NCBI GenBank assembly: GCA_014189435.1
Contig: CP050293.1
Location: forward strand, 439,001-503,000
DNA: 64,000 nucleotides
Direction: 5' to 3'
DNA from: Mesorhizobium loti
Lineage (GTDB): Bacteria; Pseudomonadota; Alphaproteobacteria; Rhizobiales; Rhizobiaceae
Both the position numbers and the translations under genes were made by a program. The notes under the pieces are model-generated. The model ran no database searches. It was not told the origin of the DNA and saw only the letters and a program-made list of their open reading frames with translations. Below, one piece after another: positions 8,406-17,589 of the stretch. Each line of letters starts with the position of its first letter. Within the stretch, counting starts at the first letter, position 1.

Positions 8406-9225
8406 TCCGGAGGTCGGCCCGGTGAGCGCCGCGAGCCTTGCAGGGCTTGACGATGGAGCAATCGCCGCGCTGGCCGCCGCCAGCGTCGAGCGGCTGCGCG
8501 TCGAGGCGGCAAGCCCCTATCTTCTGATCGCCGAACACGCCGGCAATCGCGTGCCCGCGCCGTGGTCCGATCTTGGCCTCGCAGCACCCTATCTTGGCAC
8601 GCATTTCGCTGTCGACATCGGCATCGATGCCCTGACGCGCCGGCTGTCGCGGGCATTGCGGGCGCCGGCCGTGGTCGCGCATTATTCGCGGCTGTTCCTC
8701 GACTACAACAGGCCGGCCGGTGAATGGGACTTCATGCGCCCGGATCTCGGCGGCATTCCGGTGCCCGGCAATCTGGCGCCCGATGCAGTCGATGTCAGGC
8801 TGCGCAAGAGGATCGCCTGGGCGCCGGTCGAACAGGCTGTTATCGAGGCCGCGGCGGGCCGGCAGGCGCTGATCTCGGTGCATTCCTTCACCCCGGTGAT
8901 GGGCGGTGTCAGGCGCAATGTCGACATCGGCGTGCTGTGGCGGGAGCCGTCCCCCTTCGTCACCTCGGTGCTGAAAACCCTTGGCGCGCGGGGCGCGGAG
9001 GCCGGGTTGAGGGTCGGCGACAACGAGCCTTATGACTGGCGCCAGGCGGTCGGCTACACGCTGAACCGGCACGGGCTGGAACAGGGAAGGCCCTGCCTCT
9101 ATCTCGAAGTCCGCAACGACCTGCTTTCCGATCCGGAAACATTCGAGCTCGTCAGCCGCACCCTGGAGGATGTCTTTGCCACCGTCGCGATGTCGCTATG
9201 GCCGAAACCAGCCGTAGCCGTCTAA
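8383..9225 (+). CDS. N-formylglutamate amidohydrolase family protein
   Basis: About 280 residues. The family signature begins with LLIAEHAGNRVPAPWSDLGL and continues with HFAVDIGIDALTRRLSRAL, YSRLFLDYNRP, ISVHSFTPVMGG and CLYLEVRNDLL. These carry the His/Glu/Asp residues that bind zinc in HutG-type deformylases. Such enzymes split N-formyl or N-acyl glutamate-type amides. No other histidine-degradation (hut) genes are here, so the partner ligase may be the glutamine-synthetase-like enzyme downstream, with this protein releasing a glutamyl or acyl amide. That link is inference. It overlaps the genes on both sides. Confidence 0.88.
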   Translation: MSAPSSADPEVGPVSAASLAGLDDGAIAALAAASVERLRVEAASPYLLIAEHAGNRVPAPWSDLGLAAPYLGTHFAVDIGIDALTRRLSRALRAPAVVAHYSRLFLDYNRPAGEWDFMRPDLGGIPVPGNLAPDAVDVRLRKRIAWAPVEQAVIEAAAGRQALISVHSFTPVMGGVRRNVDIGVLWREPSPFVTSVLKTLGARGAEAGLRVGDNEPYDWRQAVGYTLNRHGLEQGRPCLYLEVRNDLLSDPETFELVSRTLEDVFATVAMSLWPKPAVAV

Positions 9226-9881
9226 AGGCTGGACGCCCCCGAGGCGCGCCGCTAGAGCTTGTCGAATTGGAAACACGGCAGCCAAGGGCGTGGGCGATGC
9301 AGGGTAATGTCGGCAGCAAGATCCGCGATGCGCGCAAGGAGCAGAACATCACGCTGCGCGATCTCAGCGAACGCTCCGGCCTTTCGGTGTCGCAATTGTC
9401 GAAGCTCGAGAACGGCAAAGCCCGCCTGACGGTCGACGTCGCGCTGATGATCGCCGGCGTGCTGCATGTGCCGGTGGCCTCCTTCCTGTTCAGCCCGAAG
9501 CCGGGCATGCAGGCGCGCCGCTCGATCACGCGCGCCGGCAGCGGCATCCTGCACCAGGGCAATGCGATGGAATTCGAGGTCCTGTGCAGCGATTTTCGCG
9601 ACAAGACCAACATTTTCTGGCGTGTCACGCTGCGCGCGAGGAGCTTCGAGGAGAATGGCGGCTGGCGCAGCCATTCGGGCGAGGAGTTCATCCACGTGCT
9701 GAGCGGCAGCCTGGAACTGCACACCATCCACTATGATCCGACAGTGCTGCAGCCGGGCGACAGCATCCTGTTCGACGGTGAAATGCAGCATGCCTATATC
9801 GCGCTGGGCGACGAGCCGGTGATCATGCTGATGTCGAACACCGTGCCACGCGACGGGCTGCCGGCCGGCGCCGGCGTCTGA
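9198..9881 (+). CDS. XRE family regulator with C-terminal cupin domain
   Basis: A 227-residue regulator. The helix-turn-helix is KIRDARKEQNITLRDLSERS followed by GLSVSQLSKLENGKARLTV. A C-terminal cupin (GEEFIHVLSGSLELH ... LQPGDSILFDGEMQHAY) probably senses a small molecule. This architecture is that of PuuR-like regulators of amine and amino-acid catabolism. The ATG at 9198 overlaps the preceding gene by 28 bases; an internal ATG at 9297, just before the HTH, is an alternative start. It most likely controls this locus through the TTTnCCA/TGGnAAA palindromes at 6928 and 9931. Confidence 0.9.
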   Translation: MAETSRSRLKAGRPRGAPLELVELETRQPRAWAMQGNVGSKIRDARKEQNITLRDLSERSGLSVSQLSKLENGKARLTVDVALMIAGVLHVPVASFLFSPKPGMQARRSITRAGSGILHQGNAMEFEVLCSDFRDKTNIFWRVTLRARSFEENGGWRSHSGEEFIHVLSGSLELHTIHYDPTVLQPGDSILFDGEMQHAYIALGDEPVIMLMSNTVPRDGLPAGAGV

Positions 9882-9930
9882 TACCGGCCTAGCCGGATTC
9901 CCAGCCCGAAAGCTCAGCGCCTCAAGAATA

Positions 9931-9947
9931 TTTTCTAAAATGGAAAA
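9931..9947. promoter_or_regulatory. Candidate operator 2 of the XRE-cupin regulator
   Basis: TTTTCTAAAATGGAAAA matches the palindrome at 6928-6944 at 15 of 17 positions. It lies between the regulator gene and the importer operon. A further ATGGAAAA half-site lies just downstream, near 9959. Confidence 0.55.
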
Positions 9948-10037
9948 AAATACTTGTTATGGAAAAGTCCGGGGTCTAGCATCCTGTTGACCGGCCGACA
10001 GGAGAAATAGCCATCGGCCGGATGGGAGATGTGACCG

Positions 10038-10763
10038 ATGCTGTCGGTTGAGGCAGTCAGCAAGACCTTTGGCGGCGTGCAGGCGTTGCGCAGTGCCTCG
10101 CTGACCTGCGAGGCTGGCGAAATCCTCGGCCTGATCGGCCCCAATGGCGCCGGAAAATCGACCCTGGTCAATGCCATCTCCGGCGTGCTCAGGCCGGACA
10201 CTGGCAGTGTCAGGTTGGCGGGCAAGGAGATCACCGGCCAAGGCCCCGAGCACTGCGCCCGGGCGGGTGTCGCGCGTACCTTCCAGACCATCCGCCTGTT
10301 CAAGGATTTGACCGTTCGGCAGAATGTCGAAGTCGCTCATATCACCTGCCAGGCGGTTCGGCCGGAAGCCGCGGCACGCATCGGCGTCGATCAACTGCTT
10401 GCGCAATATCAGCTGGACGGCTTTGCCGACGTTCCGGCCGGCACGCTGTCCTATGGCAGCCAGCGGCGGCTCGAAATCGCCCGCGCGCTGGCGCTGGGTC
10501 CATCGCTGCTGCTGCTCGACGAGCCGGCGGCCGGCCTCAATGAAGGTGAGTCCGAAACGCTCGCGGTGGCGATCGAAGGCATTCGCCGGGATGTCGGCTG
10601 CGCGACCATCGTCATCGATCACGATTTGCGCTTCATCAACCGGCTTTGCGATCGGCTCTGCGTCATGGACCAGGGTCAGGTGATCGCCTCCGGGCAGACC
10701 GAAGCGGTGTGGCGCGATCCGCGCGTCATCGAGGTTTATGTCGGGCAGTCCGAGGCATCGTGA
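10038..10763 (+). CDS. Branched-chain-type ABC transporter ATP-binding protein (LivG type)
   Basis: A 241-residue ATPase. Walker A is [16 protein letters not shown], the signature is LSYGSQRRLEIARAL (LSYG instead of LSGG, a common LivG variant) and Walker B is LLLLDEPAAGLNEGES. The long loop after Walker A (ARTFQTIRLFKDLTV) is typical of the hydrophobic amino acid transport family. It is the first gene of a five-gene importer operon with a substrate-binding protein, a second ATPase and two permeases. Its promoter region carries the operator-like palindrome at 9931. Confidence 0.95.
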   Translation: MLSVEAVSKTFGGVQALRSASLTCEAGEILGLIGPNGAGKSTLVNAISGVLRPDTGSVRLAGKEITGQGPEHCARAGVARTFQTIRLFKDLTVRQNVEVAHITCQAVRPEAAARIGVDQLLAQYQLDGFADVPAGTLSYGSQRRLEIARALALGPSLLLLDEPAAGLNEGESETLAVAIEGIRRDVGCATIVIDHDLRFINRLCDRLCVMDQGQVIASGQTEAVWRDPRVIEVYVGQSEAS

Positions 10764-10800
10764 CGGCGCCTAGGGTCGGGAACAACAAGGGAGAGGGTCA

Positions 10801-11955
10801 ATGGACAGGAAGATTTTAGGGGCCGCGGTGGTCGCGGCAGGGTTTTTGCAAGTGACGCATGCGGGCGCCGCCGATCTGAAGATTGGTCTCGCCGTGGCGA
10901 TGACCGGCACTTACGCGCCTTACAGCGAGGCCGAAGGGGCGCGCTGCATGGCCGACAAATTGAACAAGGCCGCAGGCGCCGGCGATCCCAAGGTCGAGCT
11001 GATGATCGAGGACAACCGCTCCGATCCGCAGCTCTCGGTTTCGCTCGGCCAGAAGTTCCTCGATGCCGGTGCCCAGATCATCACCGGCGTGCCGTTCCCG
11101 GATGCGCTGATCCCGACCGCGCAGATCGCCGCGCCCTATGGCGCCACAGTGTTTTCAGCGCCGAACACCCAGCTTGAGATGCAGCAGGCCGGCCTCGATA
11201 ATTTCATCGCCGGCGCGGTGCCCGACCCGATCAATGCGGCTGCGACCGCGAATGCGCTCTACGCCAAGGGCGCGCGCACCGTGGCGTTGATGGTCTCGCC
11301 CGATGCCGGCTCTTATTCCGAAAAACTGCCGGAATGGTTTGGCGAGGTGTTCGAACATCTCGGCGGCAAGGTCGTCTCCAAACTCAACTATTCCTGGGGC
11401 ACATCAGACTGGTCGCCGCAGATCGCCAGCATCAAGGCGTTGCCGCAGAAGCCGGACGCCATCCACATCTGCGGCGTGCTGCCGGATGTCGGCATCTTCA
11501 TCCGCCAGCTGCGCGCCAATGGCTATGATGGCTGGGTCGCCGGCTGCGACGCCTTCGACGACAAGTCGCTGGAAGGCACCGTCGGTGATCCGGCCTCGCT
11601 TGAGAAGGTGATGTTCGCCACCCATGGCGCGACCGGCGTCGACAGCCCGATCGACAAGTTCCTGGCCCAGTGCAAGGCCGATGGCTACAAGATCAACGGC
11701 ATCTTCGATGCGCTCGGCGCCGACATGGTGCAGATCAGTTACGAGGCGGCGAAGAAATCCGGCACGGTCGAGCCCGCCGCCTTGCGCGAGGCGATCCGCG
11801 CGCCGGGCGGCTATCCCGGCACCACGGCGCCGATCATCTCCTTTGCCGAAAAGAAGGGTTATCCGGTCAAGGCGGTGCCGGTGATGGGGTTTGCGAACGG
11901 CAAGCGGGTGCTCATCACCGACACGCCACCGACCTTCGTTCCGGCGTTGAATTGA
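10801..11955 (+). CDS. Branched-chain-type ABC transporter substrate-binding protein
   Basis: A 384-residue periplasmic protein with an N-terminal signal peptide (MDRKILGAAVVAAGFLQVTH, cut near AGA-AD). It has the type I binding-protein fold of the LivK/Peripla_BP_6 family (LKIGLAVAMTGTYAPYSEAE ... VELMIEDNRSDPQLSVSLGQ). The ATG follows GGGAGAGG. The ligand is unknown; the enzymes around it suggest an amine, amide or amino acid derivative rather than leucine or valine. Confidence 0.94.
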   Translation: MDRKILGAAVVAAGFLQVTHAGAADLKIGLAVAMTGTYAPYSEAEGARCMADKLNKAAGAGDPKVELMIEDNRSDPQLSVSLGQKFLDAGAQIITGVPFPDALIPTAQIAAPYGATVFSAPNTQLEMQQAGLDNFIAGAVPDPINAAATANALYAKGARTVALMVSPDAGSYSEKLPEWFGEVFEHLGGKVVSKLNYSWGTSDWSPQIASIKALPQKPDAIHICGVLPDVGIFIRQLRANGYDGWVAGCDAFDDKSLEGTVGDPASLEKVMFATHGATGVDSPIDKFLAQCKADGYKINGIFDALGADMVQISYEAAKKSGTVEPAALREAIRAPGGYPGTTAPIISFAEKKGYPVKAVPVMGFANGKRVLITDTPPTFVPALN

Positions 11956-12003
11956 CGGGCAGCAAGTGATGAAGGATCGAGCCTTCGCAGTGCAGGCCTC
12001 GTC

Positions 12004-12708
<705 letters not shown>

Positions 12709-12716
12709 GCGGCGAC

Positions 12717-13616
12717 ATGGACTATGCCTTGCAGCAGCTTCTCAATGCGCTCGCCTTCGGTGCGGAATATTCGCTGGTGGCGCTCGGCCTGGCAGTGGTG
12801 TTCTCGATCATGGGCCTGGTCAATTTCGCGCATGGCGAGATCATCGGGGTGTCGGCCTACAGCGTGTTCCTGGCGGCGGCGCTTGGGCTGACCTCGCCAT
12901 TCGTCGCCGTGCTGCTTGCTGTTGCTGCCGCGGCACTTGCGGCAATCGCCTTCGAGCGGGTGGCGTTCCGGCCGGTGCGCTATGCACCTACGACGACAGG
13001 CTTGCTCACCGCCTTCGGCGTTTCGATCGTCGTGCAGAACCTGTTCATGCTGCTGATATCGCCGAAGCCGCAGTCAGTCTCGATCCTCAACGGGTTGAAC
13101 CAGATGTGGTTCTTCGGCGCCTTCGCGGTGTCGTCGCTGCAGGTGATGGAGCTCATCGTCTCCGGCCTGACAATCCTGGCCCTGGTGCTCTTCCTCAACC
13201 GTTCGACATTGGGGTTGGCTATCCGCGCGGCGTCGCGCGATTTCGCCACGGTGCGGCTGATGGGCATCAAGGCGAACCGGGTGATCGCCACGGCCTTCGC
13301 CATCTCCGGCGCGCTGGCCGGCATCGCCGCCGTGTTCATCATCGCGCGGCGCGGCAGCGTCTCGCCCGATCTCGGCTTCAGCCTGGTGCTGAAGGCGTTC
13401 GTCGCCTGCGTCATCGGCGGGTTCGGCTCGCTGGCGGGCGCTGCGGCCGGCGGCATGCTGCTCGGCTTCATCGAGGTCGGCCTGCTGGTTGCTTTGCCGC
13501 AGGAATATGGAGGCTTCAAGGATGCGCTCACCTACGTGATCATCGTCGCGCTGCTTGTCTACCGGCCGGAAGGCCTGCTCGGCCAGCGGGTCGAACTCGG
13601 CGACAAGGAGATTTGA
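12717..13616 (+). CDS. Branched-chain-type ABC transporter permease (LivH type)
   Basis: A 299-residue integral membrane protein with about eight hydrophobic segments. It carries the LivH-family opening SLVALGLAVVFSIMGLVNFA and the cytoplasmic coupling loop RAASRDFATVRLMGIKANRV. It forms the membrane channel of the importer together with the LivM-type permease that follows; only 1 base separates the stop of this gene from the GTG start of the next. Confidence 0.94.
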   Translation: MDYALQQLLNALAFGAEYSLVALGLAVVFSIMGLVNFAHGEIIGVSAYSVFLAAALGLTSPFVAVLLAVAAAALAAIAFERVAFRPVRYAPTTTGLLTAFGVSIVVQNLFMLLISPKPQSVSILNGLNQMWFFGAFAVSSLQVMELIVSGLTILALVLFLNRSTLGLAIRAASRDFATVRLMGIKANRVIATAFAISGALAGIAAVFIIARRGSVSPDLGFSLVLKAFVACVIGGFGSLAGAAAGGMLLGFIEVGLLVALPQEYGGFKDALTYVIIVALLVYRPEGLLGQRVELGDKEI

Positions 13617-13617
13617 A

Positions 13618-14703
13618 GTGTCGCAGACAATTGAAAACACCGCACCTACTGCTGTGGTTGTCGCGCGGCCCGGCAGCGCGCTGACGCGCTCGCTCATCGG
13701 TGGGCTGGTAACGTCGCTGCCTGTGCTGATGGTCGGGCTGCTGATCCTGAATTTCGCACCGACCTACTACACCTATCTGGCGCTCGGCGCCTTCGTGAAC
13801 CTGATCGTCGTCGTCGGCCTGCAAGTGTTCATGGGCAACAGCAACATCGCCAATCTCGGCCACAGCGCCTTTGTCGGTCTCGGCGCCTATGGTGTTGCCA
13901 TCCTGTCGACGCCGCTGGCAATGAAGAAGCTGTCGATCCCCAATGCGCCGTTCGGCTTCGCCACATTGCAGCTCGATCCGGTGTCGTCGGCGCTCATCGC
14001 GCTCATCATGGTCGGCATCGTCGCCGCCGTCAGCGGCAAGGTCATCAGCCGCCTGTCGGGCGTCGCCGCGACCATCGTCAGCCTCGCACTGCTGATCATT
14101 GTCCATTCGGTGTTCCTCAACTGGACGAACCTGTTCAAGGGCAACCAGGCTTTCTTCGGCATCCCGAAGGTGGTCGGCCTGCCCTGGATGATGGTGTTCT
14201 CGGTGGTGGTGATCGTGCTGGCGCGGCTGTTCAAGGACAGCCGCTGGGGCCTGCAACTCAGGGCAAGCGCCCAGAGCCCGCAAGCCGCCGCCGCGCTCGG
14301 CATCGACGCTAGGGGCCTGCGGCTGATGTCGTGGGTGCTGTCGGCGCTGATTTGCGGCCTGGCCGGCGTGCTCTACGCTTATTTCGCCGGCACGATCAGC
14401 CCAAAGCTGTTCTATTTCCAGATGATCTTCAACACGCTGGCGATGCTGATCCTGGGCGGCATGGCGACGGTGACAGGCGCGGTCACCGGCGTGATCGTGC
14501 TTTCGGTCGGGCTGGAATTCATCCGCAGCATCGAATCCGGGGTGACGATCGCCGGCATCCAGCTGCCGCAATTGCTCGGGCTGTCCGGTGTGGCGCTCGG
14601 AGTCGTCATCGTGCTTTGCATGGCTTTCCGGCCAAGCGGCATCAGCGGCCGCTACGAGATCGATGAACTGTTGTCGCGATTTTTCAGGCGCAACGCGAAA
14701 TAG
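13618..14703 (+). CDS. Branched-chain-type ABC transporter permease (LivM type)
   Basis: About 361 residues with multiple membrane spans and the LivM-type motif NSNIANLGHSAFVGLGAYGV, plus the coupling loop LRASAQSPQAAAALGIDARG. The frame is open upstream, but AGGAG at 13606-13610 places the start at GTG 13618, right after the stop of the preceding permease. It is the last transporter subunit, followed after 33 bases by the glutamine-synthetase-like gene, which probably belongs to the same transcript. Confidence 0.92.
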   Translation: MSQTIENTAPTAVVVARPGSALTRSLIGGLVTSLPVLMVGLLILNFAPTYYTYLALGAFVNLIVVVGLQVFMGNSNIANLGHSAFVGLGAYGVAILSTPLAMKKLSIPNAPFGFATLQLDPVSSALIALIMVGIVAAVSGKVISRLSGVAATIVSLALLIIVHSVFLNWTNLFKGNQAFFGIPKVVGLPWMMVFSVVVIVLARLFKDSRWGLQLRASAQSPQAAAALGIDARGLRLMSWVLSALICGLAGVLYAYFAGTISPKLFYFQMIFNTLAMLILGGMATVTGAVTGVIVLSVGLEFIRSIESGVTIAGIQLPQLLGLSGVALGVVIVLCMAFRPSGISGRYEIDELLSRFFRRNAK

Positions 14704-14736
14704 CGAAGCCTGGCATTCTCTTGTGGAGGTTTGAAA

Positions 14737-16131
14737 GTGGAATTTGAGGACAAGGCCGCGGCCTACAAGCCCAGGCTCGAGGCGTTGCAGAGCCAGCTGG
14801 CAGCTGCCGGCGTCGAATTCATCGAGATCCATACGGTCGACACATCAGGAGCGTTCCGCTCCAAGATCACGCCGCTGAAGCTTTCGACCTATGGCGAATC
14901 CATCAACGCCATCCTTTATTGCGTCACCCATGGCGACGGCCAGCCCATGGGCGATGTCGCCTTCGCCTCGCCGAGCGCCAATGAGGAGAATGGCTTCCCC
15001 AACATCAAGGGGATCATCGATCCGGCGACGGTGGTCCAGCACGGCTGGAAGCCGAAATTCGCCTCTGCCATCACGAGTTCCTACATGCTCGACGGCGCGG
15101 TCTGTCCGTTCGATCCGCGCGGCGTGCTGGCCCGCGTCGAGGAACGCGCCAGGGCGCTCGGCTACGAGCCGATGGTCGCGCTCGAATACGAGTTCGGCAT
15201 CTTCCATGCCGACCACGATCTGATGCGCGCCGGGCGCTACCGCGAGCTGAAGCCCTGGGGCCATTCGCTGATCAATTACGATCTGGTGCGCAGCGGCGAA
15301 TATCAGGATTTTGCCGCCGAGTTCATCACCCGCATGAAGAGCATCGGCATCGGGGTGGCCTCGCTGGTTACCGAATATGGCTACGGCATGTACGAATATG
15401 CGCTGACGCCGAAATCGGCGCTTCAGGCGGCTGATGACGCCATGCGCGCCAAGCTGCATTTGCGCGAACTCTGCGCCGAGCGTGGCCTGGTCGCCACCTT
15501 CATGACGCGCTTCCAGCCGCCAGGCAAGGAAAGCGCCTGCGGCGCGCATCACCATGTCAGCCTGTGGCGGGACGGCAAGCCGGCCTTCGCCGCCGGACCG
15601 AACCGGCTGACACCGGTCGCCGAAAAATTCCTTGCCGGCGTGCTCAAGCGGATGCAGGAAACGCATGTCTTGTTCCGGCCGACGGTTAACTCCTATCGCC
15701 GTTTCGATCGCGGCGCCTGGTCGCCGGAGGATGTCGCCTGGGGGTTCGAGAACCGCACCGCGCCGATCCGTGCCATCACCACGCCGAATGACGGCGCCTG
15801 CCGGCTGGAGCACCGCGCGCCGGGCGCCGACATCAATCCGTATCTGTCGATTGCCGCGATCCTAGCGGCGGGCTGCGAGGGCATCGAAAAGGACCTGCCG
15901 CTCGAGGCGCCGGTGACGTCGAACCTGGCCAATCTCGACAAGCCGAAACTGCCGCGCACGCTCAATGCTTCGATCGAGGCGTTCGCCGCATCGGATTTCT
16001 GCGCCGATGCCTTCGGCGAGGCCTTCCGCGACAATTATGCCGAGAGCCGGCGGGCGGAGCAGGCAGCATTCGACGCCTGGCAGGCGTCGCACATCACCGA
16101 CTTCGAGTGGCAGCGCTATTTCGTCAGCTGA
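14737..16131 (+). CDS. Glutamine synthetase family protein (putative gamma-glutamyl ligase)
   Basis: About 464 residues. Glutamine-synthetase catalytic-domain motifs are visible: EYEFGIF for the metal site, GKESACGAHHHVSLW for the ATP-binding signature, VNSYRRF, and NRTAPIRAITTPNDGACRLE with GADINPYLSIAA. It is probably one of the catabolic GS-like enzymes that ligate glutamate to an amine (PuuA or gamma-glutamylanilide-type) rather than assimilatory GlnA, because it sits after a dedicated importer, dehydrogenases and an amidohydrolase. GGAGG at 14725-14729 favours GTG 14737 over the nearer TTG 14731. Confidence 0.88.
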   Translation: MEFEDKAAAYKPRLEALQSQLAAAGVEFIEIHTVDTSGAFRSKITPLKLSTYGESINAILYCVTHGDGQPMGDVAFASPSANEENGFPNIKGIIDPATVVQHGWKPKFASAITSSYMLDGAVCPFDPRGVLARVEERARALGYEPMVALEYEFGIFHADHDLMRAGRYRELKPWGHSLINYDLVRSGEYQDFAAEFITRMKSIGIGVASLVTEYGYGMYEYALTPKSALQAADDAMRAKLHLRELCAERGLVATFMTRFQPPGKESACGAHHHVSLWRDGKPAFAAGPNRLTPVAEKFLAGVLKRMQETHVLFRPTVNSYRRFDRGAWSPEDVAWGFENRTAPIRAITTPNDGACRLEHRAPGADINPYLSIAAILAAGCEGIEKDLPLEAPVTSNLANLDKPKLPRTLNASIEAFAASDFCADAFGEAFRDNYAESRRAEQAAFDAWQASHITDFEWQRYFVS

Positions 16132-16145
16132 TCATGCCAGAACGA

Positions 16146-16171
16146 AACCAGCCGGCTTTCGCCGGCCGGTT
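16146..16171. terminator. Hairpin between convergent genes
   Basis: AACCAGCCGGC (16146-16156) pairs with GCCGGCCGGTT (16161-16171) with one mismatch across a TTTC loop. It lies 15 bases after the GS-like stop and before the stop of the convergent gene, so it could serve both strands. There is no long T tract. Confidence 0.6.
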
Positions 16172-16184
16172 GGTCTGACCAGAA

Positions 16185-16523
16185 TCAGCCGCAGACGCGG
16201 ACCTCTTCGATCACCCTGTGGTGGTGGCGCCAGTGCTTGACCAGTTCGATATGGCAGCGGTGATGCCGGTGGTGGCGGCGATATTGGCCACCCTGGTAAT
16301 CACCGAACTGCACGCTGCCGTTCTGATAGTCACCATACTGGTTGTCATTGTTGTACCGGTTATGATGGCGACGAACGACAATTTCGCCGTTGTCGGACTC
16401 ATCGTCCGGTGAATACCGGTTGCCGTCGTCGGACTGGATAATCACGCTTGCAGCTTGCGTGGGTGCAATGACTGCGGCTGTCGCCGCAAATGCCAACACG
16501 GAAGCTAAAATCAATTTCTTCAT
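16185..16523 (-). CDS. Small secreted His/Asn/Tyr-rich protein
   Basis: A 112-residue protein with a clear signal peptide (MKKLILASVLAFAATAAVIA, cut after TQA). The mature part is short and polar, with a DDE-rich stretch, an NRYNNDNQYGDYQNG-type low-complexity stretch and clusters of histidine (RRHHRHHRCH and WRHHHR). The ATG at 16523 is preceded by AGGAGG, so an upstream in-frame ATG is not needed. I do not recognise the family. The histidine clusters suggest possible metal binding in the periplasm, which is speculation. Confidence 0.75.
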   Translation of the reverse strand: MKKLILASVLAFAATAAVIAPTQAASVIIQSDDGNRYSPDDESDNGEIVVRRHHNRYNNDNQYGDYQNGSVQFGDYQGGQYRRHHRHHRCHIELVKHWRHHHRVIEEVRVCG

Positions 16524-16599
16524 TTCGTCCTCCTGCGAGTTCAAGACATATCAACTCGACATATCAACTCGCGGAAGACCTGGGCGTTCCACTTTAAAT

Positions 16600-17448
16600 C
16601 TACACGCTTTGCGACGCCGGAGATATCAAGGCGTTATCGGAGACACGCTCCAGGCGCACGAAGGCCGTCAGCGGCAGGTGGTCGGAGGCAACGCGCGAAA
16701 GCGGCGTGTCATGCGCGTCGACGGCGGCAATCATGCCATGCCTGTTGGCCATGATGCGGTCGAGTGCCAGCAGCGGCAGATTTGAGGGGAAGGTGGGGAC
16801 CGCCGGCGGCTGCGGGCCGAACGTCGCATGCAGCGTGTTGAGCGCGGAGCGGTTGCCGAGCCGCCATTCGTTGAGGTCGCCGAGCAGCAAGGTCGGCTTT
16901 TCGTCCGGGCTGTTCATCAGGTCGAGCACGACACGGGCCTGCTGGGAGCGCGAACGGCGCAGCAGGCCAAGATGGGCGGCGATGATGCGCAGCGTCTGAC
17001 TTCCATCGAGGTCGATCTCCGCCACCACCGCGCCGCGCGGCTCCAGACCCGGAAGCTTGATCTGATGCACGTCACGAACGACGCCCTTCTTGAACAGCAA
17101 GACATTGCCATGCCAGCCATGGCCCTTGCCAGTCGCGGAAATCGGCACCGGAACCAGGCCGGTTTCCCGCTCGAGCCGCGGCAGGTCGAGAAGCCCGTCG
17201 CGGTCGCCGAAGCGGTTGTCGGCTTCCTGCAACGCAATGACATCCGGATCGATCTCGCGGATGACGCGAATGGTCCGCTCCGGGTCGAACTTCCTGTCGA
17301 CGCCGATGCATTTGTGGACATTGTAGGAGGCAACCAGCGTGCCGGTGATGGCCGTCGTCTTGTGTGCAGCGGCGTTTGCCTTCTGCATCCGGCGGTCACG
17401 AATGGATAGAAGCATGCTTGCCGGGAGGCTGCGTCCGTTCATTCGCAT
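16600..17448 (-). CDS. Endonuclease/exonuclease/phosphatase family protein
   Basis: About 282 residues with the EEP (DNase I-like) fold. Visible metal and catalytic motifs are SYNVHKC (the Asn), VIALQEADNR (the Glu), LLLGDLNEW (Asp/Asn) and VASDHLPLTAF (Asp/His). The family covers nucleases, phosphodiesterases and phospholipid hydrolases. The next gene downstream in the direction of reading is unrelated, while the upstream neighbour on this strand is a cardiolipin-synthase-like protein; EEP and PLD genes are often paired. The start could be a few codons later, at MLLSIRDRR. Confidence 0.9.
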   Translation of the reverse strand: MRMNGRSLPASMLLSIRDRRMQKANAAAHKTTAITGTLVASYNVHKCIGVDRKFDPERTIRVIREIDPDVIALQEADNRFGDRDGLLDLPRLERETGLVPVPISATGKGHGWHGNVLLFKKGVVRDVHQIKLPGLEPRGAVVAEIDLDGSQTLRIIAAHLGLLRRSRSQQARVVLDLMNSPDEKPTLLLGDLNEWRLGNRSALNTLHATFGPQPPAVPTFPSNLPLLALDRIMANRHGMIAAVDAHDTPLSRVASDHLPLTAFVRLERVSDNALISPASQSV

Positions 17449-17589
17449 CGAGTGCCTGCCATTTCAGCTGCCTTCACCATGCACCTCAAATAGAGTCTTT
17501 GGGCTTATGTTCCATGATTGACACCAAACTATCCGGCAAACACGTCGTTTTGTTAAAGATTGGGTGAACCCATCTAGGGCCAAGCCTAT

